64,000 nucleotides of DNA from Pantoea rwandensis (GCF_002095475.1 NZ_MLFR01000001.1:62001-126000); one strand, 5' to 3'; positions 45,834 through 53,985 are shown, counted from the first letter of the stretch. The notes: generated by a model not told the origin, from the letters alone. Numbers and translations: made by a program.

Positions 45834-47168
45834 CTATGCGTTTTTCGATTTACGGATCCATTGCGCTGCGTCTGCTGCAGGTAAGGGGCGAGCAAAATGG
45901 TAGCCCTGGAATAGATGACACCCTTTATGACGTAGATAATCGAAATACTCTTCGCTTTCGATACCCTCGGCTAACACGTTAAGACCCATTTCGCGCGAGA
46001 GTTCAATCGTCTTGTGCACCACAATGGCGGCAGATTCATTATCAAAAATATGCATGATCAGTGACTTATCAATTTTGATATCATCGATGGCGAAGTCACT
46101 GAGCGATTTGAGGGAGGAATAGCCTACACCAAAATCATCAATCGCCCATTTAATACCCAATTCACTGAATTGCGCTATGACGTCGCCAATTCTCTTCTGA
46201 TCATAGATAAAAGTGGTTTCCGTAATCTCAAATTTTAGCCTTTCCGGGCTGATTTTATAATTCGCAAGGATTTTCAGCGTATCTTGTGTGAAATCCCGAT
46301 GCATAAGTTGCAGTGGACTAATATTGACCGAAAACTTTAAGTGGCTGAGGTTGTACATACGGTCCCATTCAGACATCTGCAGTAGGGTGCGTTCCATGAC
46401 CCATTTCCCGATATCAATAATCAGACCGCTTTTCTCAGCGACGGGAATGAAAACTTCTGGCGAGATGAAACCCTTAACAGGATGTTTCCAGCGTAATAAT
46501 GCTTCGAAGCCAATCAGTTTTTTTTCCGCATCAACTTGTGGCTGATAGTAGACCTCTAATTCATTTTTTTCGATGGCATTTGATAGCTCGCGTTTTATCA
46601 GATCGGTTTCTGAATAATCACCGCGTGAGGTATATACGGTTAACAACAATGCAACGATTGGAACACTGCAATTGACAATGTAGAAGCCAGCGTCCTGAGG
46701 AATATTGAGATGAAAAGCGCCTTGTTGCCAGGTCAGGCCTGTGACGACAAACCCCAGATAACAAAAAAAACAGATGAGAGGGAACACTTTACTGAGGTAA
46801 TTGGACTGTTGGCGTAACACCAACGCTGAGCCCACAGTCAATGCCAGTAAGTAATTGTACTCTGAACGTTTGGCAGCTATATGATAGTTATCGACCAAAA
46901 GTAGCATGATAATGCTGGCTAACAGCGTGTGAACAATGATGTACAGATTGCGTTTTAAGCCGCCACAAAAGGCCGAGCAACTGATATAACCCCCGAGCAG
47001 AGTGCTGGCGCAATATAAACAGGCAATAGCGTTGTGACCACTGCTGAAGTTGAACCATGCCATGAAAACCCCGGCAAAGATGCTGGATGTACCTGCAATC
47101 AATAAGGTTAACCGTAGCTTCTTCTCTAGACTGTCACCCTTTAAATTAAAAGGGAGATTGTGAACCAT
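45834..47168 (-). CDS. Membrane-bound EAL-domain c-di-GMP phosphodiesterase
   Basis: About 444 residues from ATG 47168 (CAGG site upstream); ATG 47198 or TTG 47210 would add 10-14 residues. Five or six hydrophobic helices fill the first 200 residues. The EAL domain follows (about 205-440): ELEVYYQPQVDAEKKLIGFEALLRW, shown by its core FEALLRW, then FKFEITET, WAIDDFGVGYSSL, IKIDKSLI and VLAEGIES. All metal-binding and catalytic residues are present, and there is no GGDEF domain, so it should degrade c-di-GMP and promote motility over biofilm. Confidence 0.9.
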   Translation of the reverse strand: MVHNLPFNLKGDSLEKKLRLTLLIAGTSSIFAGVFMAWFNFSSGHNAIACLYCASTLLGGYISCSAFCGGLKRNLYIIVHTLLASIIMLLLVDNYHIAAKRSEYNYLLALTVGSALVLRQQSNYLSKVFPLICFFCYLGFVVTGLTWQQGAFHLNIPQDAGFYIVNCSVPIVALLLTVYTSRGDYSETDLIKRELSNAIEKNELEVYYQPQVDAEKKLIGFEALLRWKHPVKGFISPEVFIPVAEKSGLIIDIGKWVMERTLLQMSEWDRMYNLSHLKFSVNISPLQLMHRDFTQDTLKILANYKISPERLKFEITETTFIYDQKRIGDVIAQFSELGIKWAIDDFGVGYSSLKSLSDFAIDDIKIDKSLIMHIFDNESAAIVVHKTIELSREMGLNVLAEGIESEEYFDYLRHKGCHLFQGYHFARPLPAADAAQWIRKSKNA

Positions 47169-47427
47169 AGAAATGCCTGAACGAAAATAAGAGATCATTC
47201 GCTGTCTCAATCTTTGTCATAATTATTTAATATCTTAGAATCGCTATTTTAAGGAAAAGCGAGACGGCTGTCATAAATGTTTTCACGAATTTTACATTAG
47301 CCAGTGAGGACGTTTTATTTGACATATGCTAAGACAATTTAGCATTTTTGGCAGGTAATTTGGCGTAATCAAACGACTTAAGTCGATTATGACACAATCA
47401 ACGATAATGTTGCGGTGTAATGGAAAA

Positions 47428-47443
47428 CCCCATATCAATGGGG
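47428..47443 (-). terminator. Terminator of the AriR-like gene
   Basis: CCCCAT, loop and ATGGGG form a six-pair stem, with TTTT following on the minus strand. It lies 38 bases after the stop of the AriR-like gene. Confidence 0.65.
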
Positions 47444-47481
47444 CTGCTGCCTGTGCAGATGAAAAAAAACGTGCGCTTTGG

Positions 47482-47736
47482 TCAGGTGATGTCATCAGGC
47501 GTACGCTGAACAATAATCTCAAGCGCGTTACGATAGATGTCTTGCTTGATCACATCGCTTTCACATTCGAGCCGAAGGATAAGCGCAAGAATGATATCTT
47601 TATTGGAAATGCGAATTTTGCGCGCCGACAGCTCCAGGCGTATTTCAGAGATGATCGCTCTCTCGCTTAGAAATTGGTCACCCGTAGTTTGGAAGAAATC
47701 AAGCAGCTGAGACTCTGTGGTTACTGTTGGTTGCAT
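47482..47736 (-). CDS. ariR: AriR/YmgB-family biofilm and acid-stress protein
   Basis: An 84-residue helical protein. NKDIILALILRLECESDVIKQDI and ALEIIVQRTPDD align by eye with E. coli AriR/YmgB (NKNIILSLI...TLEIVLRYTADD). YmgB forms dimers, represses biofilm formation and supports acid resistance in E. coli through the BluR-BluF-Rcs route. It lies next to an EAL phosphodiesterase gene on the same strand. The family is well supported; the symbol is given as family member and orthology is not proven. Confidence 0.8.
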   Translation of the reverse strand: MQPTVTTESQLLDFFQTTGDQFLSERAIISEIRLELSARKIRISNKDIILALILRLECESDVIKQDIYRNALEIIVQRTPDDIT

Positions 47737-47824
47737 ATAAGCCTCATGAAATTAAGGATTAAAAACTATATCTGCCAATAATAATGAACAGTGAAAGTTA
47801 TTGTTAGCATCATTATGTCTGGCG

Positions 47825-47911
47825 AAAAAAAACACCTCTGAAAGAGGAAATCCATAACACTTTCAGAGGTGATGCAAAGCATCATTCGTTACATGCGGCC
47901 CCAGCCGCGCA
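47825..47911 (-). ncRNA. Candidate small RNA, about 86 nucleotides
   Basis: On the minus strand a sigma70-like promoter (TTGTAC at 47939-47944, 16-base spacer, TATAGT at 47917-47922) predicts a start near 47910. The transcript would fold into three hairpins: GCGGC-TGGG-GCCGC, GATGC-TTT-GCATC, and a 12-pair terminator (CACCTCTGAAAG/CTTTCAGAGGTG, 47833-47871) followed by eight T. No ORF longer than seven codons is inside. These are the hallmarks of an Hfq-type small RNA. I do not recognise it as a known enterobacterial RNA. Confidence 0.6.
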
Positions 47912-47944
47912 TCAAAACTATACAATTCACACAAACTTGTACAA

Positions 47945-48284
47945 TGACAAATTTAGCTAATCGTGTGGTATTAGGTGTTTATTTAATGCAACTTTTAAAT
48001 CAGTCAAATTTTTCAAATATTCAAAGCCTTTATAAATAATAGATAACCATATTTGTAGGGGAATTTTGTCGATTTGAATCAAGTTTTATGAATTAAATAA
48101 TCAACCGAAAGTTTCCAAAAAAAACGATAAAACTTGTACAGAGGCGCCCGTTTACAGTCTTTTATGCCTGATTCCTGCAGCGGAATCATTCATTTTTAAT
48201 GCAAGTTTAGTTTTTTTTACCGTTTCGCTTTCATATTTCCAGATAAGCTACTAATGATAGATGTCGATAAAATCATAAGTAGAG
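47945..48284. other. AT-rich intergenic stretch upstream of the HAM1-SIR2 island
   Basis: About 340 bases with several A/T runs and low GC. No gene over 25 codons is convincing; a 20-codon frame begins at 48255 with no clear ribosome site. It may hold promoters for the island to the right. Confidence 0.4.
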
Positions 48285-48602
48285 GTGCGTTTGAACGCAT
48301 ACCAGTTAGATATTGAAATTTTTGCCCTTCAATTAAGAAAGCATGCAGCAGCTCACCAAACAGGGATGTGTCTTCAGGAAGCTAAGTTCCATGTAGACTT
48401 AACACTGCAACAGATGAAGGAAGTACTGGGAAAAGACAAAGTTTTTCAGGTACTGAAATGGAATGAGCTGCTTGCCATGCTCGACAAGTTTAACAGCAAC
48501 ACTCAAGATCCTATGTGGAGGACGGTCATCAACCATGCCAGATTTCGGGTGAAAAGTAGGCGCAGCACGATCATTCATGCTCGCCGGCGATTCAAAGATT
48601 AG
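48285..48602 (+). CDS. Uncharacterised 105-residue basic protein
   Basis: Starts with GTG at 48285 or TTG at 48291; AGAGG suits the TTG better. It is helical in pattern (IEIFALQLRKHAAAHQTG, DLTLQQMKEVLGKDKVF) with a strongly basic tail (RFRVKSRRSTIIHARRRF). No family recognised. Low-GC context and its place before the HAM1-SIR2 genes suggest it belongs to the same island. A basic C-terminus could bind nucleic acid; this is only suggestive. Confidence 0.45.
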   Translation: MRLNAYQLDIEIFALQLRKHAAAHQTGMCLQEAKFHVDLTLQQMKEVLGKDKVFQVLKWNELLAMLDKFNSNTQDPMWRTVINHARFRVKSRRSTIIHARRRFKD

Positions 48603-48744
48603 GTTTGCCAAAAATACGACCTATCATGAGTTTTGCCACCGCGTTAGAATGCTGATGAGTTTGGTAGATGAGATCATGATTGATAGGGCAGCAAAATTAA
48701 AATCGGGAGATAACCCGGAGATAGTGCCGATAATCGAAATTTAA
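48577..48744 (+). CDS. Possible 55-residue protein overlapping the previous gene
   Basis: A frame from ATG 48577 (MLAGDSKIRFAKNTTYHEF) to TAA 48744, overlapping the 105-residue ORF by 26 bases in another frame and ending 24 bases before the HAM1 gene. Composition looks protein-like (HRVRMLMSLVDEIMIDRAAK is an amphipathic helix). No strong ribosome site is visible. It could instead be the true C-terminus of the 105-residue gene after a frameshift, since other genes here show single-base breaks. Confidence 0.35.
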   Translation: MLAGDSKIRFAKNTTYHEFCHRVRMLMSLVDEIMIDRAAKLKSGDNPEIVPIIEI

Positions 48745-48767
48745 CCTATTAAAAACAGCTGATTGCA

Positions 48768-49328
48768 ATGAAAATACGCTTCCTTTCCGCGAATGAGCTA
48801 AAGCTAGCTGAAGTCCGTACCATCCTTGAGCCAGTCGGCGTTGAAGTGATACCCATCGCCCGTCGTATTGAAGAGATCCAGACTGAAAATGAGGTGGAAT
48901 TGGTGCGTGACAAACTCACCAAAGCTTTTTCCATCATCGGCCGCCCATTATTTGTTGAGCACACGGGGCTCTATCTTGATGGGCTCAACGGTTTGCCGGC
49001 CGGATTGACGCGCATTTTTTGGAGCCGTTTGCACGCTGAACGTTTCACTAAGTTGGTCAACGGGTTAGAGACGCCCAATGTGACAGCCAAAACCGTACTG
49101 GGCTATTGCGATGGGCGCAAAATGTATCAATTCGAAGGCCAGCTGCGTGGCACTATCGCGCCAGCACCTGCTGGACCCCGTGAGTTTCAATGGGATTGTG
49201 TTTTTATCCCTGAAGGACACTCACAAACCTTTGCCGAAATGGGCGAATTAAAAAATGAGATCTCAATGCGACGTCTGGCGCTGGATCGCTTTGCCACCTT
49301 TTTAAAAACATCGCGAGGACTGGCATGA
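48768..49328 (+). CDS. HAM1/RdgB-like non-canonical NTP pyrophosphatase
   Basis: A 186-residue ITPase-fold protein. The N-terminal KIRFLSANELKLAEVRTIL, the loop GLYLDGLNGLPAGLTRIFW, the long FEGQLRG segment and the C-terminal TFAEMGELKNEISMRRLAL match HAM1. The usual D-D-S-G-L motif reads E-H-T-G-L (64-68), so the catalytic Asp is replaced by His65. Family members hydrolyse ITP, XTP or dITP; this variant may have another nucleotide substrate. It overlaps the SIR2 gene by four bases (ATGA), so the two act together. Confidence 0.85.
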   Translation: MKIRFLSANELKLAEVRTILEPVGVEVIPIARRIEEIQTENEVELVRDKLTKAFSIIGRPLFVEHTGLYLDGLNGLPAGLTRIFWSRLHAERFTKLVNGLETPNVTAKTVLGYCDGRKMYQFEGQLRGTIAPAPAGPREFQWDCVFIPEGHSQTFAEMGELKNEISMRRLALDRFATFLKTSRGLA

Positions 49329-50119
49329 AACCGGAACTCAAACGCGCCTACGATGCAGGAAAATTAATCCTGTTTGCGGGCGCAGGGATCTCACGCAATC
49401 TTGGCTTGCCGGAGTGGCACGAGTTGATTGCGCACCTCGCTAATGAACTGGGTTACGATCCGAAAATCTTCAACACGTACGGTACGCATCTCTCACTTGC
49501 AGAATACTATAAGCAGCGCAAGGGCTCGCTCGGACCTTTGCGGAGCTGGATGGACCGTGAATGGCATCGGCCTGACATCGACGTGCGCAGCTCTGAAATC
49601 CACACCATGATCACCCAAGGAAACTTCTCGCGCATCTACACCACCAACTATGATCGCTGGTTGGAGATGGCGCATGAAGCCCATAATGTGCCGTACAGTA
49701 AAGTGGCCAATGCCGCAGATTTGGTGTCATTAACCGAAGACAAGCGCCATATTATTAAACTTCATGGTGATTTTGACGATGATACGTCCATTGTGCTGGA
49801 TGAAAGTAGCTACTTCGAACGCCTTTATTTTGATTCGCCGCTTGATATCAAACTGACTCACGATGTGATGGGTAACTCCGTTTTGTTTGTGGGTTACAGC
49901 ATCAGTGATTTTAATATTCGTTTGTTATTCTATCGACTGACGAAAATGTGGGGTCGAACAGGGCTTGCTACCGCCAGGCCAAAATCCTACCTGTTTACCA
50001 ATCGTAATAATCCGGTAGCGAAAGAGGTACTGGGACAGTGGGGGATTGAGATGATCGTTTCTGAAGAGGACGATCCCCGCAAAGCACTGGCGACTTTCCT
50101 GGAAGAATTATTGGCTTAG
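49325..50119 (+). CDS. SIR2-family domain protein, putative NAD-hydrolysing effector
   Basis: A 264-residue single-domain SIR2-like protein. The NAD-binding motifs are LILFAGAGISRNLGLPEW (GAGIS), YTTNYDRWLE (the T-N-x-D pair), IIKLHGDF (catalytic His) and LFVGYSISDFN. There is no zinc module, as in defence-type SIR2 proteins (ThsA, DSR, SIR2-HerA) that deplete NAD on phage infection. It is translationally coupled to the HAM1-like gene. The defence role is an inference from domain type and gene pairing. Confidence 0.87.
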   Translation: MKPELKRAYDAGKLILFAGAGISRNLGLPEWHELIAHLANELGYDPKIFNTYGTHLSLAEYYKQRKGSLGPLRSWMDREWHRPDIDVRSSEIHTMITQGNFSRIYTTNYDRWLEMAHEAHNVPYSKVANAADLVSLTEDKRHIIKLHGDFDDDTSIVLDESSYFERLYFDSPLDIKLTHDVMGNSVLFVGYSISDFNIRLLFYRLTKMWGRTGLATARPKSYLFTNRNNPVAKEVLGQWGIEMIVSEEDDPRKALATFLEELLA

Positions 50120-50158
50120 TGGGCAAAAGTGGTTGCTCAAAAAAGTTTGCTTAGAATA

Positions 50159-50178
50159 TACTGTATATAAATACAGTT
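50159..50178 (+). promoter_or_regulatory. LexA (SOS) box of yebG
   Basis: TACTGTATATAAATACAGTT matches the LexA consensus TACTGTATATATATACAGTA at 18 of 20 positions, with intact CTGT and ACAG halves. It lies 15 bases before the yebG ATG, overlapping the likely promoter. Confidence 0.93.
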
Positions 50179-50192
50179 AACCGAGGTGCATC

Positions 50193-50537
50193 ATGGCAGT
50201 CGAAACCAAATATGTTGTTGTCAGAAAGGGTGAAGAAAAGATGACGTTTGCCAATAAAAAAGACGCGGATGCCTGGGACAAGATGCTCGATATGGCTGAT
50301 GCTTTCACTGATTGGTTGCAACAGCATCAGCCTGATCTTGACGAAGCACAGGCTGAAGCATTGGGCATGTTACTGGCAGAACAGAAAGACGCTGTGCAAC
50401 ACATTCTGCGCACCAGCAAATTACCGGATGCAGTAAAAGAAGACGCTGTCGAAAGTGAGGATGTGGCAATCGCTGAACCTGCTGAAGAAAGTGCCAGTGC
50501 ACCTGAAAAGAAAGTGCGTGCAGTGAAAGCGGCTTAA
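50193..50537 (+). CDS. yebG: DNA damage-inducible protein YebG
   Basis: A 114-residue protein. MAVETKYVVVRKGEEKMTF and KKDADAWDKMLDMADAF match E. coli YebG over the whole N-terminal half. AEALGMLLAEQKDAVQHIL continues the match, followed by a variable acidic/Ala tail. It is SOS-controlled through a near-perfect LexA box just upstream. The molecular role of YebG is not established. A strong terminator follows at 50594-50627. Confidence 0.93.
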   Translation: MAVETKYVVVRKGEEKMTFANKKDADAWDKMLDMADAFTDWLQQHQPDLDEAQAEALGMLLAEQKDAVQHILRTSKLPDAVKEDAVESEDVAIAEPAEESASAPEKKVRAVKAA

Positions 50538-50593
50538 TTTCAAGATTCATTTTGCAGAGTATCCCACCGATGCGTTGGGGTGCTATGTGAACA

Positions 50594-50627
50594 AACAGCG
50601 AAGAACTCAGTCCGGTTCTTCGCTGTT
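50594..50627 (+). terminator. Terminator after yebG
   Basis: AACAGCGAAGAAC and GTTCTTCGCTGTT form a perfect 13-pair stem with an 8-base loop, followed by ATTGTTTT. The right arm overlaps the stop codon of the Fic remnant on the other strand. Confidence 0.85.
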
Positions 50628-50784
50628 ATTGTTTTATCTGGTAGTGCGTACTGCGCCCACCCCCCGGTAACTTCTCCAGACATCCTTTTTCTACTAGCTC
50701 AACCAGATGGCGGGTCGCCGTAGCTTTACTGACCTTGGCCACTTTTTGATATTGACTGGCGCTAATGCCCTCAACATCATGTTC
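50626..50784 (-). pseudogene. C-terminal remnant of a Fic-family protein
   Basis: The minus strand reads GISASQYQKVAKVSKATATRHL and then LVEKGCLEKLPGGGRSTHYQI before a stop; cores ATATRHLVELVEKGCLEKL and LPGGGRSTHYQI are given. This is the winged-helix tail typical of Fic/DUF4172-type proteins. The frame is closed by TAA just upstream, no start codon is available, and the Fic domain (HPFxxGNGR) is absent. It is a remnant about 52 codons long, cut at the palindrome at 50785-50813. Confidence 0.7.
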
Positions 50785-50830
50785 TTATTCGGCTCATATC
50801 ATGAGCCGAATAATGACTTTATTTGGCTCA
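50785..50830. repeat. Perfect palindrome plus a third half-site
   Basis: TTATTCGGCTCAT and ATGAGCCGAATAA are exact reverse complements separated by ATC (50785-50813). A near copy of the half-site, TTATTTGGCTCA, follows at 50819-50830. The triple arrangement looks like an operator. It borders the Fic winged-helix remnant, whose intact relatives may bind such sites in their own promoters. Confidence 0.6.
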
Positions 50831-50881
50831 ATCATCCAGATGATAAGGGTGGCAGCCTCCTTGCTGCCAGGCGCAACGCAA

Positions 50882-52888
50882 TTAGAACATCTCTATGCGG
50901 ACATCAACACCTGCCGTGCGGCCATTGTTGACCTGAGCAAATGCGGTCGTGCCACTCAGGAAGCCATAGGTGCGGTAGCGCTTGTCAAACACGTTATCAA
51001 CATAAGCCGAGACGGTGACACGCTCGCTGGCTTGCCAGCCAAGGCGCAAATCCGTGGTGCTATAACTTCCTTGACGAAGTTGGTTATCGCCATCAAAGAA
51101 TTGTGGGCCGACCACATTGATGGCCGCGCGTGGTAACAGTGATCCCCATGGCGTATCGATAGTCCCGCTGAGGCTGGTGCCAGTCGCGTAGCGCGGTACA
51201 AAAGGAACACGCTGGTCGGCATAACTTTCGCTGCTGCCGGTGAATTCCGAGCGAACCACGTTACCGTTCACTGCCCATGACCATCCTGGCGTAAATTGCC
51301 AGCTAGCGCTCAGCTCCGCTCCGCTGGCATCGGCACTCCCAGCATTGCTAATTGTTTGGTAACCGACTGGGCCGGAAAAGAGTTGTAGATTACGCGTGTG
51401 CGTATAGAACAGCGCGCCATCAACTTGCCACGCGCCTTGCTGGTAGCGGCTCCCAATCTCGTAGTTCATCGAGCGTTCGGCATCATAAGCATCGGCAGAA
51501 GTACCTGCTACCGGCGTCACCGAGAAACCGGCTGGTTTATAACCTTGCGCAGCGCGTGCGTAAACACGCCATCCATCGGTGAGCTGATAGCCAGTGGAGA
51601 GTTGGCCTAAAATCTGGTCATCACGGTGGGTATTACTGTCACCCCAAGGATGACCTTGCGTGGAGCCGCTATAACGCGTTTCCGCCTTGTCGTGTGAGTA
51701 ACGTAAACCAGCACCTAGATCCCAGCGAGAGGTGACATGCCAGGTGAGGTCGGTATAGGCGGCCAACGTTTCGGCTTGGTTATGCGAGCGAGTCGACGTA
51801 ATAGGTGTGCCTGCGTAATCGTAATGGGAATCGAGCGATTCTCTCGTATCCTGACGATACAGACCGAACACGGCATCCAGCGTATCGTTGCCGCGCGTTG
51901 CTGCACGGATTTCCTGCACGTTCTGGTTCCAGTTTTCGGGCAGATTGGCCGTGTAACCACTGTACGGGAATTTACGATCGTACTCCTGTTGCTGCCAGGC
52001 ACTGACCACGCTGATGATCCAGTCTTCGGTGGTGTAGCGGCCGCTCAATGATTGGCTGTGGCTGCAACTGCGTAGATAAGGATCGCCACCACCAGGACTG
52101 ATATCCAAAGTGCGGCTTTTTACGTCAGCAAAAGGCACATAGGTGTCTTGTGTCGCATGGGTACAAGTTTCGGTCACCGCCGCACTGACTTCCCATGGTT
52201 GATTATCCGGCGCTAAGCGCAAGCGTACGTTGCCTGCATTGGTGCGCGAACCACCCAAGTGATCGCTGCCCGTGTCTGGGTTGGTCATTGAACCCTGATC
52301 AACCTGGCGCAGTAAGGTGGCGCTGCCATATAGCAACCCATCCTGAATCGGTCCACTGACATTAATTTTGCTGTGATAACCATCTCGACTGGCATAACCC
52401 CCTTCAACGAAGCCGCGCGGGGTACTGTCCGGTTGATGCGTAACAATGTTGATAATGCCGCCTTGGGCACTTTTGCCATAGAGCGTGCCTTGTGGCCCGC
52501 GCAACATTTCAACGCTATCCACATCCAGTAATGGCTGCATGGCCAATGTTGAAAGCTGCGGCACGCCATCCACGTAAAAACTCACCGCTGGATTATAGAA
52601 ATCTTGCGCCGAAGAAATCCCGCGCAGTGAGGCGGATTGGAACAATAAGCTGCCGCTATTGCCCATTTGCAGGCCAGGCAGTACACGCGGTAGCAGATCG
52701 GTACGACTGACATTGGCATCCGTCAGTGTGCTGGAATCCACTTTGACCACGGAAACGTTACGCGACGATGCTGCGGTTGCGGCTTGCTTGCTGGCGGTAA
52801 CCACTAATGTATCTGCCTCTTCGGCATAAGCGCTGTGGTTGAGAAACAGAAGTGTACTGATACAGAGGGCAATAGGTTTTAACTGCAT
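50882..52888 (-). CDS. fyuA: FyuA-type TonB-dependent yersiniabactin/pesticin receptor
   Basis: A 668-residue outer-membrane receptor starting at ATG 52888 (MQLKPIALCIS), not at the far upstream frame start. The signal peptide ends at YAEE-ADT and TonB box DTLVVTAS follows. Segments such as RGISSAQDFYNPAVSFYVDG, QGTLYGKSAQGGIINIVT, GPIQDGLLYGSATLLRQVD and LVGQL-type barrel strands ending in FDKRYRTYGF follow Yersinia FyuA closely (673 residues). It is divergent from the ybtA gene across a Fur-box region. It should import ferric yersiniabactin or a close relative. Confidence 0.92.
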   Translation of the reverse strand: MQLKPIALCISTLLFLNHSAYAEEADTLVVTASKQAATAASSRNVSVVKVDSSTLTDANVSRTDLLPRVLPGLQMGNSGSLLFQSASLRGISSAQDFYNPAVSFYVDGVPQLSTLAMQPLLDVDSVEMLRGPQGTLYGKSAQGGIINIVTHQPDSTPRGFVEGGYASRDGYHSKINVSGPIQDGLLYGSATLLRQVDQGSMTNPDTGSDHLGGSRTNAGNVRLRLAPDNQPWEVSAAVTETCTHATQDTYVPFADVKSRTLDISPGGGDPYLRSCSHSQSLSGRYTTEDWIISVVSAWQQQEYDRKFPYSGYTANLPENWNQNVQEIRAATRGNDTLDAVFGLYRQDTRESLDSHYDYAGTPITSTRSHNQAETLAAYTDLTWHVTSRWDLGAGLRYSHDKAETRYSGSTQGHPWGDSNTHRDDQILGQLSTGYQLTDGWRVYARAAQGYKPAGFSVTPVAGTSADAYDAERSMNYEIGSRYQQGAWQVDGALFYTHTRNLQLFSGPVGYQTISNAGSADASGAELSASWQFTPGWSWAVNGNVVRSEFTGSSESYADQRVPFVPRYATGTSLSGTIDTPWGSLLPRAAINVVGPQFFDGDNQLRQGSYSTTDLRLGWQASERVTVSAYVDNVFDKRYRTYGFLSGTTAFAQVNNGRTAGVDVRIEMF

Positions 52889-52983
52889 GGCAATACGTCC
52901 CTGAGGTAGTAAAGCCCAAGAGATTACGGAAGCGGGGGAGAAAAACATTGCACGGAACAGACCAAAACTGCACGATAAAGCTA

Positions 52984-53004
52984 AATAGAAATCATTATCA
53001 TTAC
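52984..53004. promoter_or_regulatory. Fur-box-like region between fyuA and ybtA
   Basis: AATCATTATC at 52990-52999 is an exact half of the Fur consensus, and CATTATCATTA extends it. The site lies between the divergent fyuA and ybtA starts, where iron repression of both is expected. Confidence 0.6.
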
Positions 53005-53014
53005 GGAGTGAAGG

Positions 53015-53892
53015 GTGAATCAGTCGCATCAGGAGGCATTGCTTCAATCAGGCATCAATCACTTTCAAGCGGGCAAGCTACGACTCACGCGAGTTTACAC
53101 CACCTTACAGCAAGATTTACGTCTTCGTGGAAGCAGCGAGGCGCATCTTTCATTGGTGATTATGCGTGAAGGTAGCGGTCACTTTTCTTTGCAAAAAGGC
53201 GTTGTACAGCCTTTTCAACCCGGTTCATTACTGCTCTCCAGTTCGCAATTCCCTTGCGAAGGCGAAGACTTCTTCCCGCGTAACTATCTGTATGACCTGC
53301 AGATCATAAATTATCCAGTGCAATTCCTTGATGCGCTACTGGCCTTGGGTTTGGATTGCTCAGGGGTGAACGGACAGATCTATCGCGCCAATCTTAATTC
53401 GGCAATGTTGGAGAGACAGAGCGAGGTTGATGATGCCTGTCGGGATCAAAGTGCCTTCGGCCAGCTGCGCCTTGAAGGCCTTCTGTTGCTGATGTTGTGG
53501 CAAAGCTTGAACAAATTCAGCAAGGGGAGTGCTATCAAGCGGGTGGCACGAAACTGATGGGGCGTGACCGTCAGCGGCTGATCAAGGCACGGAATTATAT
53601 GCGTGAACATGCTTGCAGCAGCTTAACGTTAGAGCAGGTGGCTCGCGCCGCAGGATTAAGCCAACTGGCATTCAAGCGCGGTTTTCGCGCCATGTTTGCC
53701 ATCACCCCTTGGAACTTTATCATCGAATGCCGACTTGAACAGGCATTGGGTTTAGTCAAAGGTTCCAGTTACACATTAGATGACATTGCCACTCGGTGTG
53801 GCTTTTCCCATGCCAGCCATCTTACCCGTTATTTTCAGCGTCGCTACGGCCAGTCTCCGGGGCGCTATCGTCGACAGATTTCCTTAGATTAA
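53015..53892 (+). pseudogene. ybtA: YbtA-like AraC-family regulator, frameshifted
   Basis: From GTG 53015 (GGAG six bases upstream) the first frame gives an AraC-type N-terminal domain of about 170 residues and stops at 53557. The second frame carries the intact double HTH (SLTLEQVARAAGLSQLAFKRGF and DDIATRCGFSHASHLTRYFQ, cores LEQVARAAGLSQLAFKR and IATRCGFSHASHLTRYF). Inserting one base near 53504-53507 (CAAAGCTTGAAC) joins LWQSL to EQIQQGECYQAGGTKLMGRDR, core GGTKLMGRDR, the usual AraC linker. Repaired length is about 292 residues. The context next to fyuA identifies it as YbtA-like. Confidence 0.87.
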
Positions 53893-53985
53893 GTGTGAAT
53901 CAAATCCCGCAATCTTAGGCGCAGTTGTTCATTTTATCGTCTGTCGTGGCGATTTCAGGCTGAAATTTTCACTTGCGGTGAGAAT

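Noticed and set aside
47833..47871. Terminator of the plus-strand region upstream of the HAM1-SIR2 genes
   Set aside because: The T-run lies on the minus strand only, so it ends a leftward transcript.
47889..47912. A seven-codon frame (MRGWGRM) on the minus strand inside the candidate small RNA
   Set aside because: The predicted transcript starts at about the same base as its ATG, so there is no room for a ribosome site; the bases are better explained by the first hairpin.
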